A DNA stretch of 37,348 nucleotides from Micromonosporaceae bacterium (GTDB lineage: Bacteria > Actinomycetota > Actinomycetes > Mycobacteriales > Micromonosporaceae). Shown piece by piece: positions 24,365 to 34,539 of the stretch; positions within the stretch are counted from its first letter, which is position 1, and each line of letters begins with the position of its first letter. The DNA lies in NCBI GenBank assembly GCA_007130245.1, contig SLSW01000177.1, forward strand, positions 1 through 37,348, given 5' to 3'. A program made the translations under genes and the position numbers. Below the pieces are notes generated by a model. That model did no database searches, was not told the origin of the DNA, and was given only the letters and a program-made list of their open reading frames with translations.

Positions 24365-24886
24365 ATGGCGACCTTGCCGGCGGTGCTGGGTGAGCCGATC
24401 CGGTTCGTGCTGAACTGGGGGCGGCGTTATTCCCTGTGGGTGTTCAACTTCGGGCTGGCGTGCTGTGCGATCGAGTTCATCGCCACCAGCATGGGACGGC
24501 ACGACTTCATCCGGCTGGGCGTGATCCCGTTCGCGCACGGACCCCGCCAGGCCGACCTCATGGTGGTGTCCGGCACAGTCACCGACAAGATGGCCCCGGC
24601 GATCAAGCGGCTGTACGACCAGATGCCGGAACCGAAGTACGTCATCTCCTTCGGCGCCTGCTCAAACTGCGGCGGGCCCTACTGGGACTCGTACTCGGTG
24701 ACCAAGGGCGTGGACCAGATCGTCCCGGTCGACGTCTACGTGCCCGGCTGTCCGCCACGGCCCGAGGCGCTGCTGCACGGCATCCTGCGGCTGCAGGAAC
24801 GCATCGCCGGTGAGCAGTCCGGCATCGGTGGCGTGACCAGGGAGGCGCTGACCGCGCCGCTGGTTCCGGCTCCGGAGAAGTCATGA
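24365..24886 (+). CDS. nuoB: NADH-quinone oxidoreductase subunit B
   Basis: A 173-residue subunit of the complex I Q-module that carries the terminal [4Fe-4S] cluster N2. All four ligands are present: the tandem pair in [10 protein letters not shown], one in [10 protein letters not shown] and one in [12 protein letters not shown]. The protein is short at the N-terminus compared with standard NuoB, beginning [21 protein letters not shown] 24365 is chosen; GTG 24344 is in frame and would add seven residues. TAGGGT (24352-24357) ends 7 nt before the ATG and could be a -10 box of a leaderless mRNA or a weak ribosome site. It opens the nuoBCHIJKLMN run; its stop overlaps nuoC as ATGA. Confidence 0.93.
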   Translation: MATLPAVLGEPIRFVLNWGRRYSLWVFNFGLACCAIEFIATSMGRHDFIRLGVIPFAHGPRQADLMVVSGTVTDKMAPAIKRLYDQMPEPKYVISFGACSNCGGPYWDSYSVTKGVDQIVPVDVYVPGCPPRPEALLHGILRLQERIAGEQSGIGGVTREALTAPLVPAPEKS

Positions 24887-25512
24887 CGCCGGACGAGATC
24901 GGTGCCCGACTGCGGACCGCGCTCGGCGCGCCCGCCGATGTCGAGGCCAGCGTCTCCGGCGGCGGGCCCGGCTTCGAGCGCGCCACCGTGGACGTGCCGT
25001 CGCACCGGTGGGCCGACGCGATCCGGGCCGCCCGCGACGACGCGGAGCTGGCCTGCGACTTCTTCGACTGGCTGTCGGCGGTCGACGAGCAGGACGCCGG
25101 CCTGGCGGTGGTGGCCCACCTGTGGTCGACCACCGCCCGGCACGGGGTGCTGGTGCGCACCCGGGTGCCGTCGGAGGCGGCCGAGCTGCCGACGGTCGTC
25201 GACGTCTACGTCGGCGCCGGCTGGCACGAACGGGAGACCTACGAGATGTTCGGCGTCGCGTTCACCGGGCACCCGGACCTGTCCCCGCTGCTGCTGCCGC
25301 CGGAGTTCGAGGGGCATCCGCTGCGCAAGGACTTCGTGCTGGCCTCGCGCGTGGCCAAGCCGTGGCCGGGCGCCAAGGAGCCCGGCGAGTCGCACGCCGG
25401 CGGCAGCCGGCGGCAGCCGATGCGCCCGCCCGGCGTACCGGCGCCGGACGAGTGGGGGCCGCAGGCGGCGCCAGCGGACGGCGACGAGACGCAGGACGCC
25501 GGGGAGGAGTGA
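24883..25512 (+). CDS. nuoC: NADH-quinone oxidoreductase subunit C
   Basis: A 209-residue stand-alone NuoC (30-kDa subunit), which helps dock the electron-input module and NuoB/NuoD. The family signature is [20 protein letters not shown] followed by [14 protein letters not shown]. The N-terminal part is diverged but keeps the [13 protein letters not shown] segment. The last 45 or so residues are a Gly/Pro/Ala-rich tail without similarity. It overlaps nuoB by 4 nt and is followed after 3 nt by nuoH. In standard operons nuoD follows here; it is absent, and the sequence leaves no room for it. Confidence 0.9.
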   Translation: MTPDEIGARLRTALGAPADVEASVSGGGPGFERATVDVPSHRWADAIRAARDDAELACDFFDWLSAVDEQDAGLAVVAHLWSTTARHGVLVRTRVPSEAAELPTVVDVYVGAGWHERETYEMFGVAFTGHPDLSPLLLPPEFEGHPLRKDFVLASRVAKPWPGAKEPGESHAGGSRRQPMRPPGVPAPDEWGPQAAPADGDETQDAGEE

Positions 25513-25515
25513 GCC

Positions 25516-26484
25516 GTGCCGCTGTGGCTGGACCTGACGATCCGGATAGTGGCGGTGCTGGCCGCCTTCCTGGTGCTGCCGCTCATCGTGGGGCAGGCCG
25601 AGCACAAGGTGATGGCGCACATGCAGGGCCGGCTGGGCCCGATGTACGCCGGCGGGTTCCACGGCTGGGCGCAGCTGGTCGCCGACGGCGTCAAGTTCGT
25701 GCAGAAGGAGGAGGTCGTCCCGCGCGGCGCCGACCGGCCGGTGTTCCAGCTCGTGCCGGCCATCGCCCTGCTGCCGTACCTGCTGGTGCTGCTGGTCATC
25801 CCGCTCGGGCCAGGTGACCTGGTCGGCCAGCACCTGGACATCGGTCTGTTCTTCGTGCTGGCCGTGCTGTCGGTGCCGGTGATGGGTGTACTGATGGCGG
25901 CCTGGTCGTCGGCGAACAAGTACAGCCTGCTCGGCGGGGTGCGCGGGGGTGCCCAGCTGCTCGGCTACGAACTGCCGTTCGTGCTCGCCGCCGCGTCGGT
26001 CGCGATGGCCGCCGGCACCCTGTCGCTGCCCGGCATCGTCGAGGCCTGGGAACCGTGGTGGCTGCTGTGGCAGCTGCCGGCGCTGCTGGTGTTCTTCATC
26101 GCCGGGCTGGCCGAGATCAAGCGGCCGCCGCTGGACACCCCGATCGCCGACACCGAGCTGGTGTTCGGCTACAAGACCGAATACACCGGGCTGCGGTTCG
26201 CGTTCCTGATGCTGTCGGAGTACGTCGGCATCGTGGTGGTCGCGGCGCTGACCACGGTGCTGTTCCTCGGAGGCTGGCAGGGGCCGTTCGGTCTCGACGA
26301 TCAGCTCGGATGGTTGTGGACGCTGCTGAAGATCGCCGCGGTCTGCTTTGTGATCATCTGGATGCGGGTCACGTTCCCGCGGCTGCGCGTCGACCAGTTG
26401 CAGCGGCTGTGCTGGCTGGTGCTGGTGCCGGTGGCGCTCGGCCAGCTGGTGCTGACCGCCGCGGTGAGGCTGGTGGTGATGTGA
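25516..26484 (+). CDS. nuoH: NADH-quinone oxidoreductase subunit H
   Basis: A 322-residue membrane subunit with about eight transmembrane helices; it links the quinone cavity to the proton-pumping arm. [14 protein letters not shown] and [20 protein letters not shown] form the first conserved loop. [20 protein letters not shown] then [10 protein letters not shown] is the long quinone-site loop. The usual E-A-E of proteobacterial NuoH reads I-A-D here, which I recall as normal for actinobacterial NuoH. The C-terminal [14 protein letters not shown] is conserved. GTG 25516 has a GGGGAGGAG site at the end of nuoC. A 70-nt gap separates it from nuoI. Confidence 0.94.
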   Translation: MPLWLDLTIRIVAVLAAFLVLPLIVGQAEHKVMAHMQGRLGPMYAGGFHGWAQLVADGVKFVQKEEVVPRGADRPVFQLVPAIALLPYLLVLLVIPLGPGDLVGQHLDIGLFFVLAVLSVPVMGVLMAAWSSANKYSLLGGVRGGAQLLGYELPFVLAAASVAMAAGTLSLPGIVEAWEPWWLLWQLPALLVFFIAGLAEIKRPPLDTPIADTELVFGYKTEYTGLRFAFLMLSEYVGIVVVAALTTVLFLGGWQGPFGLDDQLGWLWTLLKIAAVCFVIIWMRVTFPRLRVDQLQRLCWLVLVPVALGQLVLTAAVRLVVM

Positions 26485-26554
26485 CCGCGTTTCGCACGCA
26501 CCCGCACCGCTGGCAGGATCGCGAAAACCGCACGCACAAGGCAGGATGTGGCTC
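26485..26554. other. Gap between nuoH and nuoI with a small direct repeat
   Basis: This is the only sizeable gap in the operon. CGCACGCAC followed by GGCAGGAT occurs twice, at 26493/26512 and 26529/26540. TTTCGC (26491-26495 region) and GCGAAAA (26521-26527) could pair as a weak hairpin. It may attenuate or process the transcript; no promoter is clear. Confidence 0.3.
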
Positions 26555-27166
26555 ATGAGCGTTCCAGGCGTCGGACTGGCCAAGGGGCTGGCGGTCACGC
26601 TGGGCACCATGACCCGGCGGTCGCACACGCGGCAGTACCCGGACGTCACCCCGGACCTGCCCCCGCGCTCGCGCGGCGTGATCGCGTTGCTGGAGGAGAA
26701 CTGCACCGTGTGCATGCTGTGCGCGCGGGAGTGCCCGGACTGGTGCATCTACATCGACTCGCACAAGGAGGAGGTGCAGGTCCCCGGAGCTGCCCGCCCG
26801 CGGCAGAAGAACGTGCTGGACCGCTTCGCCATCGACTTCTCGCTGTGCATGTACTGCGGGATCTGCATCGAGGTATGCCCGTTCGACGCACTGTTCTGGA
26901 CCCCGGAGTTCGAGTACGCCGAGTACGACATCCGGGACCTCCTACACGAGAAGGGCCGGCTGGGCGAATGGATGGCCACCGTGCCACCACCGCCGGCGCA
27001 CGACCGCCGCGGTGAGCCGGCCAAGGCGGAACAGGCCGCGGCAAAGGCGGAACAGGCCGCGGAGGCCCCGGAGACGGGAGATACCGGCGAGGCCGGGCAG
27101 GCCGCGGGCGCCAGCAGCGCGCCGCACGCGCGGCAGCCGGCCGGCGGGGAAGGCGCCACTGGATGA
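26555..27166 (+). CDS. nuoI: NADH-quinone oxidoreductase subunit I
   Basis: A 203-residue ferredoxin-like subunit carrying clusters N6a and N6b. The two ligand sets are [16 protein letters not shown] and [16 protein letters not shown], both complete. [20 protein letters not shown] is the usual N-terminal amphipathic segment. After about residue 140 there is an extra Ala/Glu/Gln-rich tail with two near-identical AKAEQAA units, not found in standard NuoI and probably disordered. ATG 26555 is chosen; ATG 26546 is too close to the AGGA run. The stop overlaps nuoJ by 4 nt. Its presence without NuoG/F/E suggests electrons could enter from a ferredoxin-type donor. Confidence 0.93.
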   Translation: MSVPGVGLAKGLAVTLGTMTRRSHTRQYPDVTPDLPPRSRGVIALLEENCTVCMLCARECPDWCIYIDSHKEEVQVPGAARPRQKNVLDRFAIDFSLCMYCGICIEVCPFDALFWTPEFEYAEYDIRDLLHEKGRLGEWMATVPPPPAHDRRGEPAKAEQAAAKAEQAAEAPETGDTGEAGQAAGASSAPHARQPAGGEGATG

Positions 27167-27681
27167 CGGTCGCGGACATCCTGCTGCTGGCACTCGGCGC
27201 CGTCGCGGTCGGCGCCGCGTTACTTGTCGTCACCACCGCGCACGTGGTGCGCGCAGGTCTCTACCTGGTGCTGACCCTGGGTGCGGTCGCCGGTATGTAT
27301 CTGGTGCTCGCCGCGGAACTGGTCGCCTGGGTGCAGGTGCTCATCTACGTCGGCGCGGTGGTGGTGCTGCTGCTGTTCGCGGTGATGCTGACCCGCGCGC
27401 CCATCGGCGCCAGCGCCGACCTGGACCGGCCCGCCGGCCCGGCGATGCTGATCGGCGGCGGCGCCGGCCTCGGCCTGGCGGCCCTGTTCATCGACGCCTA
27501 CCGCTGGACGGCGGTGGAGTTCGGCGAGCCGGGCCGGGTCGGCGTGCTCGGCGAGGAAATTTTCGGCAACTGGGTGCTGCCGTTCGAGGTGCTGTCGGTG
27601 CTGCTGCTGGCCGCGCTCATCGGCGCCATCATCGTCTCCCGGCCCGACATCGGCGCCCGTAACGGGAAGGTCCCGCACTGA
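27163..27681 (+). CDS. nuoJ: NADH-quinone oxidoreductase subunit J
   Basis: A 172-residue membrane subunit with five predicted helices. The conserved stretch [20 protein letters not shown] contains the pi-bulge helix 3 typical of NuoJ. The C-terminal helix [21 protein letters not shown] is also characteristic. It starts at ATG 27163 in an ATGA overlap with nuoI and ends in a TGATG overlap with nuoK. It belongs to the proton-translocating arm next to NuoH, NuoK and NuoN; its usual partner NuoA is absent from the window. Confidence 0.93.
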   Translation: MTVADILLLALGAVAVGAALLVVTTAHVVRAGLYLVLTLGAVAGMYLVLAAELVAWVQVLIYVGAVVVLLLFAVMLTRAPIGASADLDRPAGPAMLIGGGAGLGLAALFIDAYRWTAVEFGEPGRVGVLGEEIFGNWVLPFEVLSVLLLAALIGAIIVSRPDIGARNGKVPH

Positions 27682-28082
27682 TGCGCCCGGTCATCCCGTA
27701 CGTCATCGCCGCGCTGCTGTTCGGCATCGGCGTGTACGGCGTGCTGCGCCGCCGCCACGCCATCCTGCTGCTGATGGCCGTGGAGCTGATGCTGAACGCG
27801 GTCAACATCGTCCTGGTGACCGCGGCCACCACCGTGCAGGCCACCCTCGCGGCCGCCGGAGTGGGCACCCCGTACACCGGGCACGTGTTCGCGCTGTTCA
27901 TCATCGTCATCGCCGCTGCCGAGGTGGGAGTGGGGCTGGCGATCGTGCTGCAACTGTTCCGGTTGCGCTCGTCGGCGGCGGTCGACACGGTGCCGCTGAG
28001 CGACCCTGACCCACCACCGGACGCGGCGCATGCGACGGCTGCCGAGCCGGACCCGCCGACCGCCGAGGCGGTGCCGCGATGA
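27681..28082 (+). CDS. nuoK: NADH-quinone oxidoreductase subunit K
   Basis: A 133-residue three-helix membrane subunit. The key proton-path glutamates are present in LLLMAVELMLNAVNIVLV and IVIAAAEVGVGLAIVL. Standard NuoK is about 100 residues; here a hydrophilic Asp/Pro/Ala-rich tail of some 30 residues (DPDPPPDAAHATAAEPDPP) follows. It overlaps nuoJ by 1 nt (TGATG) and nuoL by 4 nt (ATGA), so translation is coupled. Confidence 0.93.
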   Translation: MRPVIPYVIAALLFGIGVYGVLRRRHAILLLMAVELMLNAVNIVLVTAATTVQATLAAAGVGTPYTGHVFALFIIVIAAAEVGVGLAIVLQLFRLRSSAAVDTVPLSDPDPPPDAAHATAAEPDPPTAEAVPR

Positions 28083-30036
28083 CCACTCACGCACCCCTGG
28101 CCATGCTGCTGCCGGCCATACCGTTCGCCGCCGCGCTGGTGACACTGCTGCTGCCGCAGCGCTCCCGCGCGGTCGCCGCCACCCTGGGCATCGCCGGTGC
28201 GGCCGGCGCGCTGGCGCTCACGCTGGTGCTGCTGCTCACCTTCGACCAGCCGTACGGCGGGTACGTCGAGCTGGTGCGATTCGGCGAGCTGGCGGTGTCG
28301 TTCGGCGTCCGGGTCGACACCGCCGCGCTGCTGGTCGCGGTCGCGACCGGGGTGGTGGCGCTGGCGGTGCAGGTCTACTCGGTGTCCTACCTGCACGACG
28401 ACCAGCGCTACGCGCCGTATGCCGCCCAGGTGTCGCTGTTCACCGCCGCCATGCTGCTGGTGCTGGTGGCCGGCGACCTGATCGTGCTGCTGGTCGGCTG
28501 GGAGGTCATGGGCATCTGCTCGTACCTGCTGATCGCCCACGACCGGCGGCTGCCTGCCGCGCCGGGCGCGGCGGTCAAGGCGTTCCTGGTCACCCGGGTC
28601 GGTGACGTCGGCTTCTGGCTCGGCATCATCCTGCTCGGGGTGGGAGCCGGCAGCTTCCGCATCGCCGACGTGCTCGCCGCGGTCACCGCCGGCGAGATCT
28701 CCGGCACCGTGCTGACCGTGGCGGCCCTGGGGTTGCTGGCCGGGGTGGCCGGCAAGAGCGCCCAGTTCCCGCTGCACACCTGGCTTCCGGACGCGATGGC
28801 CGGCCCGACGCCGATCTCGGCGTTGATCCATGCGGCGACGATGGTCGCCGCCGGTATCTACGTCGTGTTCCGGCTCTATCCGGTGTTCAGCGGCGCCACC
28901 GGGGTGCTGGCGGTGCTCGGTGTGATGGCCGCGGTCACCATGCTGCTGGGGGCGCTGGCGGCCACCGCGGCCGAGGACATCAAGCGGGTGCTGGCGTGGT
29001 CGACGGTGTCCCAGCTGGCCTACATGGCGGGTGCCCTGGCGATCGGGGCCACCGCCGCGGCCCTGTTCCACCTGCTCACGCACGCCGCGTTCAAGGCGCT
29101 GCTGTTCCTGGGTGCCGGCATCGTCATCCACGCGGTAGGCACGAACCTGATGTCGGGCATGGGCGGGCTGCGCCGCGCCCTGCCGGCGACCTTCTGGTCG
29201 ATGACCATCGGCCTGGCCGCACTGGTGGGCCTGCCGCCGCTGGCCGGGTTCTGGAGCAAGGACGCCATCCTGTACGCCGCCTCCGGCACCGCCGGCTGGG
29301 TGGCCGCGCTGGTGTTCGCCGCCGGCCTGGCCACCGTGGTCGTCACCGCCTGGTACGCCACCCGGCTGTGGCTGCGCACATTCTTCGGCGCCCCCCGCCC
29401 CTCGTCCCAGGAAGGGTCCCCTCTTCAGGCTATGGCCGTAAGCGGGGACCCTTCCTCAAAACCGGTGCACGGCGCGCCGCCGCTGATGCTGTGGCCGGTG
29501 GTGGCGCTGGCGGTGCCCAGTGCGCTGCTCGGGTTCGCCGCGTTCGCGGAGGCGTTCGTGCCGTGGCTGCAGACCCCGGACCCGGTCGAGTGGGCCGGTG
29601 AGTACGTCGCCGGGGCGCAGGCGCCGGTGCCGGTGCTCGCCGAGCAGGAGTTGCTCCACATCGGTGTGTTCATGGTGGTGCCGGTGGCGGCGGTAGCGCT
29701 CGGCATCGTGCTGGCGTGGGCGATGTGGCGCCGCGACACGGCGGCCGACCCGGCACGGCTGCTCGGCCCGGTGCGGCCGGTGTTCGCCCACGCCTTCTAC
29801 CTCGACCAGGTGCAGCACGCGGTAGTCGTCCGGCCGGTGACCGCATTCGCGCGGGCGGTACGCCGTACCGACGAGGTCGTCGTCGACGGCGCGGTCGAGG
29901 GTACGGGCCGGGGCACCCTCGGCATCGGCGCACTGCTGGCGCGGGCGCACCGCGGCGCCGTACCGCGCGCGGTGGCCGCCGTGCTCGGCGGCGCGCTGCT
30001 GTTCGGCATCGTGGCCGTGACCCTGGGAGGTGCCTG

Positions 30037-30040
<4 letters not shown>
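28079..30040 (+). CDS. nuoL: NADH-quinone oxidoreductase subunit L
   Basis: A 653-residue antiporter-like membrane subunit with the long C-terminal amphipathic helix. Proton-channel residues are present: Glu in LVGWEVMGICSYLLI and Lys in GKSAQFPLHTWLPDAMAG, with SALIHAATMVAAGIYVV following. TFWSMTIGLAALVGLPPLAGF is conserved. Residues 444-459 come from a 48-bp palindromic DNA element inserted in frame. They lie in the loop between the helix ending LWLRTFFGAP and the helix beginning LMLWPVV. The reading frame and the rest of the protein are intact. Overlaps with nuoK and nuoM are 4 nt each. Confidence 0.94.
29409..29456. repeat. 48-bp palindromic element inside nuoL
   Basis: Perfect 13-bp arms AGGAAGGGTCCCC (29409-29421) and GGGGACCCTTCCT (29444-29456) with a 22-nt loop that itself contains a small GGC/GCC pair. 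It is exactly 48 nt (16 codons) and keeps the nuoL frame. Palindromes of this type are, from memory, common between genes in Micromonosporaceae; finding one inside a conserved coding sequence is unusual. Confidence 0.9.
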
Positions 30041-31538
<1,498 letters not shown>

Positions 31539-31539
<1 letters not shown>

Positions 31540-33194
31540 TGATCCAGACGATCGACCACGTCGCGCTGCTGCCGGCGTACCTGGCCGCCGCCACTGCGGT
31601 GCTGGCGCTGGTGACGGACCTGGCGCTGGCGCGGCGGCAGGTGACCGTGGCGGTCACCGCCACCGGCGCGGCCGCGACCGCGGTCGCCGCCTGGGTGGTG
31701 GGCACCGGGCCGGTGCGCGAGACGTTCTGCCTGCCGGCGGCGCCGGACGCCTGTTCGTACGTGGCCGATCAGACCTCGGCGCTGATGGCGGTGCTGTTCG
31801 CGCTGCTGACGCTCGGGGTGCTGGGCCTGTCGACCGGTGCGCTGCGGTCGCTGCCAACCGGCGAGTACTGCTTCCTGCTCGCCGCGTCGATGACCGGCGG
31901 GGTGGCGTTGGCCTACTCGCGCGACCTGATCACTCTGATCGTGGCGCTGGAGACGCTGACGTTGCCGCTGTACGCGCTGGTGGGGCTCAAGCGGCGCAGC
32001 CTCGCCTCGGCGCAGGGGGCGGTGACGCTGTTCGTGGTCTCGGTGGTGGCCACGTCGGTGACGCTGCTGGGAGCGGCGCTGCTGTACGCCTCGACCGGGG
32101 TAGTGCACCTGAACCAGCTCGCGGCGGCGCTGACCGGTGGTGTGCCGGCAGAACTGCAGACGCTGGCCACGGTGTCGGTGGTGCTGATCCTGGCCGGGTT
32201 GGCGTTCAAGGTGGCGGCGGTGCCGTTCCACGCCTGGGCGCCGGCGGCCTACGACGGGGCACCGGTGCCGGTGGCCGCGTACCTGTCCACCGCCTCCAAG
32301 CTCGGCGGCGTGGTGGCGGTGCTCTACGTGGTGGTGCTGGGGCTGCGGCCGTGGCTGGATGTGATCGGGTGGGTGCTGGCAGCGCTGGCGATCGCCACCA
32401 TGACCGTGGGCAACCTGGTGGCGCTGCGGCAGCGCCGGGTGGTGCGGCTGCTGGCGTGGTCGTCGGTGGCCCAGGCCGGCTATATCCTGGCGCCGCTGGG
32501 CGTGTTCGCGGTCGCGTCCGGGCGCACCGACGAGGCGCTGACGCTGGCGGTGACCGCCACCATCGCGTACGCGATCTTCTACGTGGTGATCGAGCTGGCG
32601 GCGTTCGGTTCCGTGGCGGCGATGCGCGGCGGCGACGCCGACGGCGGCGAGATCGAGGCCTACCGGGGTGCGGCGCGCCGGGCTCCGCTGGTGGGGGCTG
32701 CGTTCACCCTGGCGCTGATCGGGCTGGCCGGCCTGCCGCCCGGACTGGCGGGCATGTTCGCCAAGGTGGCCGTTATCCGAGCGCTGCTCGGCGGCGGGGC
32801 CGGTTGGCTGGCGCTGATTGTGGCGATCAACGCGGTGATCGGGCTGGTCTACTACCTGCGCGTGGCCGCGCTGCTCTACTCCACGCCGCCGGAGCCGGAG
32901 CCGGCACCTGCGGCGGTGCCGGTACCCGCGCCCGCGCCCGCGCCAGCGCCGGAGTCGACCCGTGTGACGGCACCGGTCGGCGGTCCGGCCGCCGCGGCCG
33001 CCGCCGAGCAGGAGCCCCGCCCGGGCCCCGCAGCCGGGCTGGCCGTCCCGGCCGAGGAGCCGGAGGGACCGCCGGGGAGCAGTGCGGTGCCGTGGGCGGT
33101 GGCGGCGGCGCTGGCCGGCGCGACACTGGTCGCGATCGTGATCGGCTTCGCGCCGCAACTCGTCCTGGACCTCGCCACCCTCGCCGTCCCCTGA
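31539..33194 (+). CDS. nuoN: NADH-quinone oxidoreductase subunit N
   Basis: A 551-residue antiporter-like subunit. Channel residues are in LIVALETLTLPLYALV (Glu) and LAFKVAAVPFHAWAPAAYDG (Lys), with VAAYLSTASKLGG following. WSSVAQAGYILAPLG and LIGLAGLPPGLAGMFAKV are further NuoN blocks. Between the penultimate and last membrane helices there is a loop of roughly 70 residues rich in Pro, Ala and Glu (PEPEPAPAAVPVPAPAPA and more) that standard NuoN lacks. ATG 31539 overlaps the nuoM stop by 1 nt. It is the last nuo gene; a palindrome follows 18 nt after its stop. Confidence 0.93.
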
Positions 33195-33212
33195 CCCGCC
33201 CCGGCGCTTCCT

Positions 33213-33276
33213 CGTTGATCATGGACTTTTCCGGGCGTGTCGTCCGGCGTGTCGTGCAAGTGCCCCATGATCAACG
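33213..33276. terminator. Palindrome CGTTGATCATGG after nuoN
   Basis: Perfect 12-bp arms CGTTGATCATGG (33213-33224) and its complement (33265-33276) with a 40-nt GC-rich middle. It follows the last nuo gene by 18 nt and is the likely operon terminator. The outer CGTTGATC is shared with the palindrome at 13209. Confidence 0.65.
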
Positions 33277-33347
33277 CAACTGACGGGGCGGTACGCGGTC
33301 GCCTGAGGCACCAGTCGGGAAGATAGACACATGCGTGGGGCGTTATG

Positions 33348-33396
33348 TGTCACGTACGGCTCGGTGTCACGGACGGCTCGGTGGCACGTGGCTCGG
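33348..33396. repeat. 17-bp direct repeats upstream of htpX
   Basis: TGTCACGTACGGCTCGG (33348-33364) is followed by TGTCACGGACGGCTCGG (33365-33381) and a shorter TGGCACGTGGCTCGG (33382-33396). They end 56 nt before the htpX start and could be regulator binding sites or a slippage product. The rest of the 33195-33452 gap holds the palindrome at 33213 and nothing else I recognise. Confidence 0.65.
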
Positions 33397-33452
33397 TGAC
33401 GCGTCACGTGTCCTACGGCCCGGTGACGACGGCGTGGTGAAGGAGGGAGGAC

Positions 33453-34310
33453 GTGCGCAGCTTCAACGGTCTCAAGACCGCGGCCCTGCTGGGTCTGATG
33501 ACCGCCATCATCCTGGTGATCGGGAACATCTGGGCGGGCACGACCGGGCTGCTGATCGCGGCCGCGGTGGCGTTGGCGATGAATTTCGGCACCTACTTCT
33601 GGTCGGACAAGATCGCGCTACAGGCGATGAAGGCAAAGCCGGTCAGCGAGGCACAGTTCCCGGAGCTCTACCAGATGGTGCGGGAACTGGCGCAGCGCGC
33701 GGGCCAGCCGATCCCGCGGCTGTACGTCAGCCCGACGGCCCAACCGAACGCGTTTGCCACCGGCCGGAACCCGGACAACGCCGCGGTGTGCGTGACTCAG
33801 GGCATCGTGCAGACCCTCAACTACCGCGAGCTGCGTGCGGTGATCGGCCACGAGCTGTCCCACGTCTACAACCGGGACATCCTGATCTCCAGCGTGGCGG
33901 CAGCGCTGGCCGGGATCATCACGCTGCTGGCGCACTTCGCGTGGTTGTTCGGCGGGCGCAACGGCAACAACATTTTCGCGATGCTGCTGTTGCTGCTGCT
34001 CGGCCCGCTGGCGGCCTCAATCATCCAGCTGGCGATCAGCCGTAGCCGCGAATACCAGGCCGACGAGTCCGGCGCCGAGCTCAGCGGTGACCCGTTGGCG
34101 CTGGCCAGCGCGTTGCGGAAGATCCACGAGGGTGCGCGGCGGCGGCCGCTGCCCGCGGAGGGCGAGCTCGCCGCCAGCGCCCACCTGATGATCGCCAATC
34201 CGTTCCGCGGCGGCGGCATGGATGCGCTGTTTTCGACCCACCCGCCGATGGCCGACCGGGTGCGCCGGCTGGAACAGAAGGCGCGCCACGGCGGCATGAT
34301 CCGGGGCTGA
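33453..34310 (+). CDS. htpX: Membrane zinc metalloprotease HtpX
   Basis: A 285-residue M48B protease that degrades misfolded membrane proteins. Two N-terminal helices ([17 protein letters not shown] and [13 protein letters not shown]) are followed by the catalytic domain. The zinc motif is [15 protein letters not shown] and the third ligand is in [15 protein letters not shown]. Two more hydrophobic helices lie between them. It ends in the usual [18 protein letters not shown] 33453 is preceded by AAGGAGGGAGGAC, a strong ribosome site. It follows the nuo cluster; I recall htpX in the same place near a second nuo cluster in Streptomyces, which suggests a link to membrane quality control. Confidence 0.94.
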   Translation: MRSFNGLKTAALLGLMTAIILVIGNIWAGTTGLLIAAAVALAMNFGTYFWSDKIALQAMKAKPVSEAQFPELYQMVRELAQRAGQPIPRLYVSPTAQPNAFATGRNPDNAAVCVTQGIVQTLNYRELRAVIGHELSHVYNRDILISSVAAALAGIITLLAHFAWLFGGRNGNNIFAMLLLLLLGPLAASIIQLAISRSREYQADESGAELSGDPLALASALRKIHEGARRRPLPAEGELAASAHLMIANPFRGGGMDALFSTHPPMADRVRRLEQKARHGGMIRG

Positions 34311-34330
34311 GCCCCCACTGACCCTGAACC

Positions 34331-34365
34331 CCCGCTGACCCAGGAAGTGCGTCCGGGTCAGCGGG
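34331..34365 (+). terminator. Terminator hairpin after htpX
   Basis: Perfect 11-bp arms CCCGCTGACCC (34331-34341) and GGGTCAGCGGG (34355-34365) with a 13-nt loop, 20 nt after the htpX stop. The remainder of 34311-34539 shows no gene; it separates htpX from the convergent GGDEF-EAL gene. Confidence 0.75.
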
Positions 34366-34539
34366 TCGACCTCGGTGGCCGGGCTGCTACGGCACCGCGA
34401 TGAGGAAGATACTGAAGCCGATTCCCATCCTGTCTCCCTGTCTTCCGTTGCGGAGAGATCGACTCCCCGTTCGTGGCCCATGCCCCATCGGGTGGGGGCG
34501 GCAATCGCTGCGCCGCTCGCGGGGCTGCACCGCCCTGGA

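Noticed and set aside
26491-26547. Internal promoter or terminator between nuoH and nuoI
   Set aside because: Only a weak hairpin and a short direct repeat are visible; no -10/-35 pair or T-run supports a firm call.
24736-26748. 670-codon minus-strand frame over nuoC-nuoI
   Set aside because: Its His/Gln/Arg-rich composition is the typical antisense image of GC-rich membrane-protein genes; the plus strand has well-conserved nuo genes.
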